The notes under the pieces were generated by a model, which did not search any database, was not told where the DNA came from, and saw nothing but the letters and a program-made list of their open reading frames with translations. From Tropicimonas sp. IMCC34043 (GTDB lineage: Bacteria; Pseudomonadota; Alphaproteobacteria; Rhodobacterales; Rhodobacteraceae), in NCBI RefSeq assembly GCF_003390845.1, contig NZ_QMEK01000002.1, positions 496,001 to 560,000 of the forward strand: a stretch of 64,000 bases of DNA, written 5' to 3'. This document shows, piece after piece, positions 51,514 through 59,798 of the stretch (positions are counted from its first letter, which is position 1; each line of letters begins with the position of its first letter). Both the position numbers and the translations under genes were made by a program.

Positions 51514-52458
51514 ATGGTCAAGAAGGTTCTGACGGTCGGCGAGATACTGGTCGAGATCGTCGCCACGACCAGGGGCGACGGGTTTCTCGAGCCGCAACCG
51601 CTGGTCGGCCCGTTCCCCTCGGGCGCCCCGGCGATCTTCATCGATCAGGTGGGAAAGCTCGGGACGCCCGCTGCCATTGTCTCGCGGGTCGGTGCAGACG
51701 ATTTCGGCGCCCTCAATATCGAACGGCTGACGGCTGACGGGGTCGATGTATCGGGCGTCGAGGTTGCGACCGGCGAAACGACCGGCAGCGCCTTTGTGCG
51801 ATACCGCAACGACGGCAGCCGGAAGTTCGTGTTCAACATCGCCCACAGCGCCTGCGGGACTGTGCCGATCACCCCTGCCGCCGACGCGCTTTTCGATTCT
51901 TGCGACCATCTGCACATCATGGGCACCGCGCTGTCCTCGCCGGGGCTGAAGGACACGGCCCTTGCGGCGCTGGCGCGGATCAAGGCGCGCGGCGGCACGC
52001 TGTCCTTCGATCCGAACCTCCGGCCCGAGATCCTCGGGACGCCGGGTCTTCGCGCGGCGCTCGACGAGGTCCTGGCGCAGACCGACTTGTTTCTGCCCTC
52101 GGGCGAGGAACTGTTCCTGTTCACCGACGCCAGCGAGCCGGACGCGGCGGCAGACGAACTGCTTGGCCGCGGGATCGGCGAGATCGTGATCAAGAACGGC
52201 AGTCGCGGCGCGCGATACGTCAGCGCCGGCAGGAAACTGGATGTCGCGGCCCTTTCTGTCGAGGAACTGGACCCGACCGGCGCTGGCGACAGCTTCGGCG
52301 GCACATTCGTCAGCTTCTGGCTTTCCGGTGCCGATCCCGAAGCAGCGCTGCACTATGCCAACGCCGCAGGCGCGCGCGCGGTCACGGTGCTCGGACCGAT
52401 GGAGGGCACCTCGACGCGGGCAGAACTCGACGCCTTGTGCCGCAGAACGGAAGGATGA
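51514..52458 (+). CDS. PfkB family carbohydrate kinase
   Basis: The 314-residue ribokinase-fold enzyme has the C-terminal anion-hole motif DPTGAGDSFGGTFVSFWLSG (catalytic Asp in GAGD) and an N-terminal substrate region GPFPSGAPAIFIDQVGKLG. It phosphorylates the imported sugar or a sugar phosphate. Beside a GatZ-type aldolase subunit, a ketohexose or tagatose-6-phosphate kinase role is plausible. It is four bases downstream of the permease gene. Confidence 0.9.
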   Translation: MVKKVLTVGEILVEIVATTRGDGFLEPQPLVGPFPSGAPAIFIDQVGKLGTPAAIVSRVGADDFGALNIERLTADGVDVSGVEVATGETTGSAFVRYRNDGSRKFVFNIAHSACGTVPITPAADALFDSCDHLHIMGTALSSPGLKDTALAALARIKARGGTLSFDPNLRPEILGTPGLRAALDEVLAQTDLFLPSGEELFLFTDASEPDAAADELLGRGIGEIVIKNGSRGARYVSAGRKLDVAALSVEELDPTGAGDSFGGTFVSFWLSGADPEAALHYANAAGARAVTVLGPMEGTSTRAELDALCRRTEG

Positions 52459-53742
52459 ATGATGATGGTCAATCCCCTGCATGACATTGCCACATGGCGC
52501 GGCCGCACCGGCCCGTCGGGCATTCCCTCGGTCTGTTCCGCCCATCCGATGGTGCTGGAGGCCGCAATGCGGGCCACATTGCCGACGCCGCTGCCCCTGC
52601 TGATCGAGGCGACCTGCAATCAGGTCAACCAGGACGGCGGCTACACCGGCATGACCCCATCGGATTTTCGCGCCTTTGCCGAGGTCGTTGCCGAGAGGGT
52701 CGGGTTTCCGAAGGACCGGATGATCCTTGGCGGCGACCATCTTGGACCCAATCCGTGGAAGTCGCTTCCGGCGGAACAGGCGATGGCCAAGGCCGAGGTC
52801 ATGATCCGCGCCTTTGCCGCCGCAGGCTTCACCAAGCTGCACCTCGATTGCTCGATGGGATGCGCGGGCGAAGCGCCGGCGCTGGACGATACCCAGACCG
52901 CCGCACGTGCGGCGCGCCTTGCCGCGGTGGCCGAGGCCGCGCTGCCGGGGGGCGATACGCCAAAGCCCGTCTATATCATCGGGACAGAAGTGCCGATCCC
53001 CGGTGGCGCGATGGAGGAGATCGAGGCGCTGGAACTGACCGCACCCGACGCGGCGCTGGAGACGATCCGTGTCCACAGGGCCGCCTTTGCGGCGTCGGGT
53101 CTTTCGGATGCTTTCGACCGTGTGGTCGGCGTCGTGGTGCAGCCCGGCGTCGAATTCGGCAATCACAACGTGGTGGATTACGTCTCCGCCGCTGCGCAGG
53201 GCCTGAGCAAGGTCCTCGATGATGTCCCCGGCATCATATTCGAGGCGCATTCGACCGATTACCAGACCCGCGAGGCGCTGACCGCGCTGGTCCGCGACGG
53301 GTTTTCCATCCTGAAGGTCGGGCCGGGGCTGACGTTTCGCATGCGCGAGGCGCTCTATGGGCTCGACGCGATCGCGGAGGAGTTGTTTCCCGGCGTCCGC
53401 TCCGTCACGCTGCGTCAGGCCATGGAACAGGTGATGCTGGCGGATCCCGCGAACTGGGACAGATATTACGAGGGAACCGAGGCCGAACGCGCGCTGCAGC
53501 GGCACTTCTCCTACAGCGACCGCATCCGCTATTACTGGCCTGATCCGCGGGCGACCGGGGCTGCAAATGACCTGTTGTCGCTGCTGGACGGCGTGGTTCT
53601 GCCCGAGACGCTGATCGGGCAATATCTTGGCGCGCGTTACCAAAGCGTTCGAACCGGGACGCAACCCGCACAGGCGCGGGAACTGGTGCTTGCCGCGGTC
53701 GAGTCCCTGATGCAGGACTATATAGCGGCCTGTGTCGCATAG
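52459..53742 (+). CDS. GatZ/KbaZ-like D-tagatose-1,6-bisphosphate aldolase subunit
   Basis: The protein of about 427 residues, the normal GatZ/KbaZ length, contains IPSVCSAHPMVLEAAM, EATCNQVNQDGGYTGMTP, ILGGDHLGPNPWK, KLHLDCSMGCAGEAPALDD, GTEVPIPGG and FEAHSTDYQTREALTALVRDGFSILKVGPGLTF. In E. coli this subunit assists KbaY/GatY. No GatY/KbaY gene is in the window, so it may be the aldolase itself, as proposed for some alphaproteobacterial pathways. Three consecutive ATG codons at 52459, 52462 and 52465 leave the exact start open. Confidence 0.9.
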   Translation: MMMVNPLHDIATWRGRTGPSGIPSVCSAHPMVLEAAMRATLPTPLPLLIEATCNQVNQDGGYTGMTPSDFRAFAEVVAERVGFPKDRMILGGDHLGPNPWKSLPAEQAMAKAEVMIRAFAAAGFTKLHLDCSMGCAGEAPALDDTQTAARAARLAAVAEAALPGGDTPKPVYIIGTEVPIPGGAMEEIEALELTAPDAALETIRVHRAAFAASGLSDAFDRVVGVVVQPGVEFGNHNVVDYVSAAAQGLSKVLDDVPGIIFEAHSTDYQTREALTALVRDGFSILKVGPGLTFRMREALYGLDAIAEELFPGVRSVTLRQAMEQVMLADPANWDRYYEGTEAERALQRHFSYSDRIRYYWPDPRATGAANDLLSLLDGVVLPETLIGQYLGARYQSVRTGTQPAQARELVLAAVESLMQDYIAACVA

Positions 53743-53781
53743 GGCGAAAGTCATCGCGAAACCGGGAACAGGCAGGACAGA

Positions 53782-54825
53782 TTGAACGACATGGGCGAAA
53801 CACCGGAAATCCGAACGATGGAGGATTTTTCCGCCTTCGTCGGCCTGTCCCGCCCAACGGTCTCGCGCTATTTCAGCGATCCGCAATCGGTGCGGGAAAG
53901 TACCCGCCACCGGATCGAAGCCGCCATCGTCACCTCCGGCTTCCGGCCGAACATGTTTGCCGTCAATCTGAAACGCCGGCAGGCACGAGTCCTTGGCATC
54001 ATCATCCCGAGTTCGACCGATCCGTTCTATATGGCGCTGTCGAGCCGCATCGAGGAGATCGCCGACAAGTCCGGCTATTTCGCCTTCATGCTGTCGTCGA
54101 ACGGCGATCCGGGGATCGAGGCGAGCGCGATCGAAAAGCTTCAGTCGATGAATATCGCGGGCGCCATCGTCGTGCCCTCGGATGTCGGGCAGACCAGCAA
54201 GAACCTTGCCGCGCTGGCGCAGAAGATCCCGGTGATCTATGTCGATACGCCGCCCGACGACACCTCGCCCTTTGTCGGGACCGACAACAATCAAAGCTTC
54301 GGTCTGATCGTCGACTATCTCTGCCGCTCGGGCGAACCGCCCTGCTATCTCGGAATGCCCGAGGTCAATCGCAACGCTGCCGCACGTCGCAATGCCTATC
54401 TGCGGGCGATGGAGAGGGCGGGCGAACGGCCCCACCTGTTGCCGCTGCCCGATAGCCACAGTTGGGAGTTCGAGAAATTCGGTCACGAACAGGCCAAGGC
54501 CCTGATCGCGGCGGGGCTGCCAACCCGCACCATCCTGTGCGCCAACGACCGGATCGCCCTTGGCGCGCAACTTGCGGCCTGGCAGGCGGGCCTGCGGGTG
54601 GGCCTGAGAGAGCACGGCGATCTGAGGATCGCGGGCCATGACGATCATCCACAGTCGCGCTATGCCTGCCCACCCCTGACCACGGTGGCGCAGAACTATG
54701 CCGAGATGGCGGGCCGGGCGATGGCGATGATGATGGAGCGTCTGGGCGATGCGGACGACGGCAACGGGACGGACGGGGAACGGGTGCTTCTGAAAGGCGA
54801 TCTGATGTTGCGCGCGTCTGCGTGA
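53782..54825 (+). CDS. LacI family transcriptional regulator
   Basis: The 347-residue regulator has a LacI helix-turn-helix near the N-terminus (MEDFSAFVGLSRPTVSRYFSDPQSVRESTRHRIEAAIVTSGFRPN). A periplasmic-binding-like effector domain follows (VLGIIIPSSTDPFYMALSSRIEEIA, CANDRIALGAQLAAW, then HPQSRYACPPLTTVAQNYAEMAGRA). The start is TTG at 53782, four bases after AGGA, or ATG at 53791. It is the last gene of the sugar operon and probably represses it. Confidence 0.9.
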   Translation: MNDMGETPEIRTMEDFSAFVGLSRPTVSRYFSDPQSVRESTRHRIEAAIVTSGFRPNMFAVNLKRRQARVLGIIIPSSTDPFYMALSSRIEEIADKSGYFAFMLSSNGDPGIEASAIEKLQSMNIAGAIVVPSDVGQTSKNLAALAQKIPVIYVDTPPDDTSPFVGTDNNQSFGLIVDYLCRSGEPPCYLGMPEVNRNAAARRNAYLRAMERAGERPHLLPLPDSHSWEFEKFGHEQAKALIAAGLPTRTILCANDRIALGAQLAAWQAGLRVGLREHGDLRIAGHDDHPQSRYACPPLTTVAQNYAEMAGRAMAMMMERLGDADDGNGTDGERVLLKGDLMLRASA

Positions 54826-54874
54826 CGGGCGTCCGTCCCCAGGCCCGCGACACGACGCCCGCCGATGCAATGGT

Positions 54875-55852
54875 TCATGCGGATGTCTGCGTCTGGGCCG
54901 CCGCTGCGGCATCGGAGAACAGCGTTCCGACCCCCAGTTCCCGGATGCCACCGTTGTCATCGTGCAGCAGGAACAGGGCGCCGAGCCCGCGGTCTTGCGC
55001 AACCCGCGCGCCCGCCTCGGCACCGAGAACCATCAGCGCGGTCGCCCAGGCATCGGCCTCGGCACAGGTCCGCGCGACCACGGTGACCGAGGCCGGCGAG
55101 GCGACCAGGGGTGCGCCCCGGCGCGGGTTCATCGTGTGCGACAGGCGGCGGCCCTGCACTTCGACCCAGTGGCGGTAGTCGCCCGAGGTCGCAACGGCGG
55201 CGTCTTCCAACGACAGGACCGAATGCGGCGCGCGGCGTTTGGGATCGGGCGATTCCACTGCGATGGTCCAGGGCTGGCCATCGGGCCGCAGCCCCTGCGC
55301 GCGCATCTCGCCGTCGATGCCGACGAGGCCCGCATCGATGCCGGCCACCATCAGCGTTTCGGCCAGCCGGTCGGCGCCATGGCCCTTTGCGATCCCGTTC
55401 AGATCGAGCGCGACCGAGCGCAGCTTGCGCACCCGTCCGGTGGCGGCGTCAAGCTCCAGCGCCTCCTGCGCCGGCCCCCGTGCGGCGTCCATCGCAGAGC
55501 GGATGCGTCCGGGGCTCGCATCCTCTGGGCCAAAACCCCAGGCAGCCACCGCGTCCCCCATGCCGATATCGAAGGCCCCATTCGAGGCCTTCCCGATCTC
55601 GATCCCCAGACGCAGCACCTGCAAAAGCTGGGCGGGCACCGACAGCCAGTCTCCCACAGGCGCCGCGTTCAGGCGCATCAGGTCGCTTTGGGTGTTCCAG
55701 GTCGACATCTGCACATCGACCTCGGTCACCGCCGTCTGAAGTGCGACCTGAACCGGCGCGGGATCGAACCCCTGCGGGGCAAAGAACAGCGCCGACCAAC
55801 GGGTGCCCATGGTAGGCCCGTTCAGCGCGTGGCGCACGAGATCAGTAGACAT
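54875..55852 (-). CDS. apbE: FAD:protein FMN transferase (ApbE family)
   Basis: The 325-residue protein has ApbE motifs: an N-terminal GPTMGTRWSALFF, SNGAFDIGMGDAVAAWGFG, the SVALDLNGIAKGHGADRLAETL core, LVGIDGEMRAQGLRPDG and the C-terminal HTMNPRRGAPL. It attaches FMN to Ser or Thr of exported target proteins, using FAD and Mg2+. It overlaps the PepSY-flavodoxin reductase start region by 11 bases, and the DUF2271 protein, a known class of flavinylation partner, is close by. Confidence 0.93.
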   Translation of the reverse strand: MSTDLVRHALNGPTMGTRWSALFFAPQGFDPAPVQVALQTAVTEVDVQMSTWNTQSDLMRLNAAPVGDWLSVPAQLLQVLRLGIEIGKASNGAFDIGMGDAVAAWGFGPEDASPGRIRSAMDAARGPAQEALELDAATGRVRKLRSVALDLNGIAKGHGADRLAETLMVAGIDAGLVGIDGEMRAQGLRPDGQPWTIAVESPDPKRRAPHSVLSLEDAAVATSGDYRHWVEVQGRRLSHTMNPRRGAPLVASPASVTVVARTCAEADAWATALMVLGAEAGARVAQDRGLGALFLLHDDNGGIRELGVGTLFSDAAAAAQTQTSA

Positions 55853-58049
55853 CTTCCAGATACCGCCCCTCTGCCTTCAAGGTGCCCGTGGACAGCGCCA
55901 TGGGCGCAAGAATGTCGGCAAGCGCATCGGCGACCCCGGCGGCCATGCCGCGCCCGCCGCAGACCATGACACGCGCACCGTCCTCGATCAGCCGGGCGAT
56001 CTCGGCCCGTTCGGCCCGCAGCGCGTCCTGCACATAATGGGGCCTTTCCCCCCGCGAGACCGCCGTGACCAGCCGCGCAAGCTGTCCCTTGTCCTGCCAG
56101 CCCGAGAGGTCGTCGCCATAGAGAAAGTCGCTGTCGGGGTGACGCATGCCGAAGAACAGGTGGATCGGCCGGCGCCGCGAGTTGCCGCGCACGAAGCCTG
56201 CAAGCGGGCCGATACCGGTCCCTGCGCCGATCAGGATCAGCGGGGTGCGGTCGCGGCCCGGCCGGAAGCCCGGGTTGGGGCGGCAGAAGGCCGAGACGGT
56301 ATCGCCCGGTTCGAGCGCCATGAGTTGCCCCGAGCAAAGCCCGCCGGGGTGCTTTTTCACCACGATCTCGACAAAGCCGTCGCGGCGTGCGGATGCCAGC
56401 GAATAGAACCGCGGCAACGAGGAGCCTTCGGGCAGGATGCCCAGAAGGTCGCCCGCCCGGAAACATCCAAGCCCGCGTACCGTCAGGCGACGCCAGAGCG
56501 GCAGTTTCGGAAGCGCAAAGCGCAGGATCGCGGTCGGCGCCTGAACCTCGGCGCCATAGTCGCGGCGCGACACCAGCGTCAGCGCCGTTGTCTGCACCTT
56601 GGCCGGCTGATGCGCCAGTTCCAGATCGATCCCGATTGCCTGCCCAAGCGCGCGGCCCCAGCGGGCAAAGTCCTGCGGCGACTGGCGGTCGACGGTGTCG
56701 AAGGGGACAAGCTCCGCCCAGCCCTTGGCCTCGGCCGCCGCCGAGACCGCCCGTGCAAAGGCGCAGAAGGCCGGAAAGCTGCGGTCGCCGAAGCCAAGCA
56801 CCGCAAGCGGCGCGGCGGGCGCGGTATCAAGCTGCGCCAACTGGTCGAGAAATCCCTTGGCCGAGGCGGGTGCGTCGCCCTCGCCATAAGTGGCGGCCAG
56901 AACGATGATCCTGTCCGCGCGGGCATAGCGGACGGGATCGAAGGCCGACATGGGCGCGACATGGACGCTCTGCCCGGCCTCGGTCAGTGCCTTGTGCAAG
57001 GTGGTGGCAAAGCCCCAGGTGCTGCCACCCTCGCTGCCGACCAGCACGATGGTTCCGGCTTTCGCGGCGGGCTGGTTGCCGCGGATCCGCGGCCGGCTGC
57101 GCCGCCGGGCCCACCACAGCAGCGCCCCGGTCACCGCCATCGTCGGCACGCCAAGCGCCATCAGTCCCAGCACGAGCCCGAGCACCGCGGCGCCCTGACC
57201 TGTGTGCAGCATATAGATCGTCTCGGTCACGCGCGGCCATCCGGCCAGATCGGCCCATTCAAGCAGCGCGCCGTTGCCCTGATCGAGGTATCCGGTGCCG
57301 CGGTCGGTCGTCAGGGTGAAAACGTCGGTCGCGTCACCGGGATAGGGGAAGCTCAGCTCGCGCAGCTCGGCCACCGGGGTCGTCCCCAGCAGATCGAGCG
57401 CGCTCAACGCCACGCCGGTCTCGCCGCTGACCGCGGCCGGAAAGGCGGGTGTAACGGCCTCGTCGGGCAGCAGGCCGAAGGTGGAGGCGGTCATCCACAG
57501 CGCGGTCAGCGAGGACAGCACAAGGCCCAATACCGAGACGCGGGCGATCTCGACATGCAGCCGTCCGGCAAGCGGACCGCGGAGCGGCGCGAACCAGCGC
57601 CGCCAGCCACCCGCACGCCGCGTGACCAGCACCGTACCAGACAGCGCCAGAACGAACATCGCGGCTGCGGCCGCCGCCATCGCGATCCGTCCTGAATCGC
57701 CCAGAAACAGCGAGCGATGCAGTTTGGTCAGCCAGCGCTGGACCTGGCTCGGGTCGGCCGAGGCGACGCCCTGGCCCGTCGCCGGATCGATGACAGCCGC
57801 CCCCGGTGTGCCGTCATCGAACCAGTACGCCGTGATCCGCCCCGAAGGCGCGCGCCGGATCTGTTCGACACCCGGATAGACCCCTTGGATGCGCGTGGCG
57901 AGGTCCGCCACGCTCAGCCCGGTTTCGGCCTGTGGGGCCAGAATGCGCTCTGCCGCCGGAAACACCGACAGCACGGCCCCGCTGAGCGCGAGCACGATGA
58001 GCAGAGCCATGGCAAGAAGACCCGGCCAACGATGGAGCATGCGGATCAT
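55842..58049 (-). CDS. PepSY-flavodoxin-FAD/NADPH reductase fusion (sulfite reductase flavoprotein-like)
   Basis: In the 735-residue protein the N-terminal third is a PepSY_TM membrane domain with helices near 10-30, 125-145, 170-195 and 300-325, and His residues in MLHRWPG and LTKLHRS. A flavodoxin domain follows (VLVGSEGGSTWGFA, LAATYGEGDAPASAKGFLDQL, LGFGDRSFPAFC). The last part is an FAD/NADPH reductase with RFYSLAS, GGLCSGQL and IGAGTGIGPLAGFVR. Such proteins carry electrons from cytoplasmic NADPH across the membrane, for example to ferric siderophores. It lies next to apbE. Confidence 0.92.
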   Translation of the reverse strand: MIRMLHRWPGLLAMALLIVLALSGAVLSVFPAAERILAPQAETGLSVADLATRIQGVYPGVEQIRRAPSGRITAYWFDDGTPGAAVIDPATGQGVASADPSQVQRWLTKLHRSLFLGDSGRIAMAAAAAAMFVLALSGTVLVTRRAGGWRRWFAPLRGPLAGRLHVEIARVSVLGLVLSSLTALWMTASTFGLLPDEAVTPAFPAAVSGETGVALSALDLLGTTPVAELRELSFPYPGDATDVFTLTTDRGTGYLDQGNGALLEWADLAGWPRVTETIYMLHTGQGAAVLGLVLGLMALGVPTMAVTGALLWWARRRSRPRIRGNQPAAKAGTIVLVGSEGGSTWGFATTLHKALTEAGQSVHVAPMSAFDPVRYARADRIIVLAATYGEGDAPASAKGFLDQLAQLDTAPAAPLAVLGFGDRSFPAFCAFARAVSAAAEAKGWAELVPFDTVDRQSPQDFARWGRALGQAIGIDLELAHQPAKVQTTALTLVSRRDYGAEVQAPTAILRFALPKLPLWRRLTVRGLGCFRAGDLLGILPEGSSLPRFYSLASARRDGFVEIVVKKHPGGLCSGQLMALEPGDTVSAFCRPNPGFRPGRDRTPLILIGAGTGIGPLAGFVRGNSRRRPIHLFFGMRHPDSDFLYGDDLSGWQDKGQLARLVTAVSRGERPHYVQDALRAERAEIARLIEDGARVMVCGGRGMAAGVADALADILAPMALSTGTLKAEGRYLEDVY

Positions 58050-58064
58050 GACCCTGCTTCCCTC

Positions 58065-58535
58065 TCACATGCCGTAGCTGAAATCGGCGACGTACCTGCG
58101 CCCTTTGACCGGGGTTCCGGCACCCTGCGTCGTCAGCGGCACGGCAACCTCGTTCGGGCTGTCGCGCATGTCCTCGACCGCCGCGTCGATGTGCAGGGTA
58201 TAGCCCGCGTCGAACAGCGCATCCGCCAGATCGAGCGTGATCTCGAGCGTCCGGCCGGCGCCGACGCTGGCGCCGGTGATGCCGTTGATCTGGGAGGTGT
58301 TGCCGCCGGTAAAGCGATACCAGTCGGTCAGGTGCTTGTAGTATTTCGATTTGCCACCGGCCATCCAGAGGCTGCCGGCATAGGCCCCCTGCGGGTCGGT
58401 GACATAAAGCGCCAGATAGGCGCCGTCGCCGCCATAGTTGGTGAGCGTTGTGGTCATCGTGACCGGGCGAGCCGTGGCAATGCCGGGAAGCGTCAGCGCC
58501 GTGGTCAGCGCGAGCATTGCGAAAGTGGATTTCAT
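58065..58535 (-). CDS. DUF2271 domain-containing exported protein
   Basis: The 156-residue protein has a signal peptide (MKSTFAMLALTTALTLPGIATA). DUF2271 features follow: LYVTDPQGAYAGSLWMAGGKSKYYKHLTDWYRF and the glycine-rich NGITGAS at residues 84-90. That segment resembles the Dxx(S/T)GA(S/T) flavinylation motif, with Asn in place of Asp. It is likely a periplasmic FMN carrier or electron acceptor for the adjacent PepSY-flavodoxin reductase. It lies 15 bases upstream of that gene. Confidence 0.85.
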   Translation of the reverse strand: MKSTFAMLALTTALTLPGIATARPVTMTTTLTNYGGDGAYLALYVTDPQGAYAGSLWMAGGKSKYYKHLTDWYRFTGGNTSQINGITGASVGAGRTLEITLDLADALFDAGYTLHIDAAVEDMRDSPNEVAVPLTTQGAGTPVKGRRYVADFSYGM

Positions 58536-58603
58536 GGGCGTACCCCTTCCAAGATATATCTTTAACGTTTGGCGGATGCATTTCCGCCGCTGCATGGCGG
58601 AGT

Positions 58604-58966
58604 TCAGTTCACCTTGACCTGCGGTGGCGCACCGGTGCCGAAAAGCCCGTTCTGCGGCGGCGCGACGGTGCCGGCCGGCGCCGCGTTGCCCGCGCTGCCG
58701 CCGCAATCGTCGTCGTCGTCATCATCGCAATCGTCATCGTCGTCGTCGTCGTGGTCACTGCGGGAAGCCTTGCGGTGGCCGTGATCGTCGTCGTCATGGC
58801 CGTCGACCAGGACGAGGGGCAACGCCGTCTGCCCGTCCTCGAAGATCGCGGCAAAGGGGCGGGGCAGGGCGCCATCGTGGGGCACGCGCGCGGCGCTCCA
58901 AGCGGGCAGCCCGATGGCCGCCGTCAGCGTGGTTGTGGCGAAAAGAACGGTGAGGGTCTTTCTCAT
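58604..58966 (-). CDS. Exported Asp/His-rich protein of unknown function
   Basis: The 120-residue protein has a signal peptide (MRKTLTVLFATTTLTAAIGLPAWSA) and an Asp/His block at residues 57-88: HDDDDHGH, then DHDDDDDDDC and DDDDDDDC, with two cysteines (C80, C88). A Pro/Gly-rich tail follows. The block could bind Ca2+, Fe or other metal ions. The start at 58966 has AGGAGA seven bases upstream. The coding DNA of the block is a run of GAT/GAC codons prone to slippage. A candidate response-regulator site lies upstream, and no family was recognised. Confidence 0.75.
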   Translation of the reverse strand: MRKTLTVLFATTTLTAAIGLPAWSAARVPHDGALPRPFAAIFEDGQTALPLVLVDGHDDDDHGHRKASRSDHDDDDDDDCDDDDDDDCGGSAGNAAPAGTVAPPQNGLFGTGAPPQVKVN

Positions 58967-59043
58967 GGTTGGGTCTCCTGTGGACTGCTGGGATCTATCT
59001 GGGGGGGCCACCTGAGGTCTTCCTGACACCGGGGCGATTCCCG

Positions 59044-59060
59044 CTTCAGCTTGCCGTCAG
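59044..59060 (-). promoter_or_regulatory. Candidate response-regulator site B (Asp/His-rich gene)
   Basis: Read on the minus strand, CTGACGGCAAGCTGAAG is a direct repeat with an 11-bp period, 77 bp before the start codon at 58966. It matches site A at 14 of 17 positions. Confidence 0.65.
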
Positions 59061-59093
59061 GAAGGAAAAGGCCCCGCCGGGACGGGCGGGGCC
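59061..59093 (-). terminator. Rho-independent terminator of the cytochrome b gene
   Basis: GGCCCCGCC and GGCGGGGCC arms enclose a 6-base loop. On the minus strand the hairpin is followed by a T-rich TTTTCCTTCC tract. It is 39 bp after the cytochrome b stop and just before site B. Confidence 0.75.
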
Positions 59094-59132
59094 AGGCAGG
59101 GCCGAAGGGACGGATCGGCCCTGTGGTCGCGA

Positions 59133-59798
59133 TCAGGCGATATCGCCTGCCGCGGGCGCACGCTTGTCGCCGGTGACCATCGCGCGGGCGAGGTTCTCGT
59201 GGTGCCGGAACGAGGCCAGCACCACCCCGCCCACATGCATCGCCACGAGCAGCAGCATCAGGTTGGCCAGAACTTCGTGCGCCTCGTAAAGCGCCCCCCT
59301 GGCGCCCTCGCCGGACCCCTCGCGTTCGCCATCATCATCGGCAAAGGCAGGTGCCACGATCTGCGGCAGGTCGGGCAGCATCGCGACGCGGCTTGGTTCT
59401 TCCATCAGCCATCCGGTCAGGGCGGTGCCCGACAGCGTGATCAGCAGCACTGCGATCATCGCGCCGCCCGTCGGGTTGTGGCCCAGATACCGCCGTTCCT
59501 TGCCGCGCGTCATGTCGCCGAGATAGGCCAGCGTCGTGGCCGGCCCGCGCAGGAACTGCGCAAAGCGCGCATAGCGGCTGCCGACAAGGCCCCAGACGAT
59601 ACGGAAGGCGACGAGGCCCGCGACCGTATAGCCCGCAATCTCGTGAACCGGCTGCAGTTCATCGGCTGTCAGCCACGCGATCGCGAAGGCCGCGACGAGA
59701 CCCCAGTGAAAAATGCGCACGAGCGGGTCCCAGACCCGGACTGTTCGCTGTGCCCCGTCACCCCCCGACACCGCGTCCTGGGTCGCCATATCAGTCAT
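59133..59798 (-). CDS. Cytochrome b561-type (di-haem) membrane protein
   Basis: The 221-residue protein has four main membrane helices and candidate haem ligands H31 (VRIFHWGL), H52 (PVHEIAGY), H174 (YEAHEVLANL) and H188 (AMHVGGV). A GGAMIAVLLITLSGTALTGWLM helix is also present. This is the Ni/Fe-hydrogenase cytochrome b/cytb561 type, which passes electrons between quinone and periplasmic acceptors. A soluble acidic loop of about 30 residues (FADDDGEREG) lies between helices 3 and 4. It is co-transcribed with the PepSY protein, with an 8-bp overlap. Confidence 0.9.
   Translation of the reverse strand: MTDMATQDAVSGGDGAQRTVRVWDPLVRIFHWGLVAAFAIAWLTADELQPVHEIAGYTVAGLVAFRIVWGLVGSRYARFAQFLRGPATTLAYLGDMTRGKERRYLGHNPTGGAMIAVLLITLSGTALTGWLMEEPSRVAMLPDLPQIVAPAFADDDGEREGSGEGARGALYEAHEVLANLMLLLVAMHVGGVVLASFRHHENLARAMVTGDKRAPAAGDIA

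Noticed and set aside
50353-55023. Very long open frame (about 1550 codons) on the minus strand, opposite the sugar operon
   Set aside because: It spans several well-supported plus-strand genes, is Arg/His/Gly/Asp-rich without any recognisable domain, and reflects the lack of stop codons opposite GC-rich coding DNA.
58690-58760. CGT/CAT trinucleotide run as a CRISPR-like or structural repeat
   Set aside because: It is the Asp-codon tract of the exported Asp/His-rich protein, in frame, without spacers.
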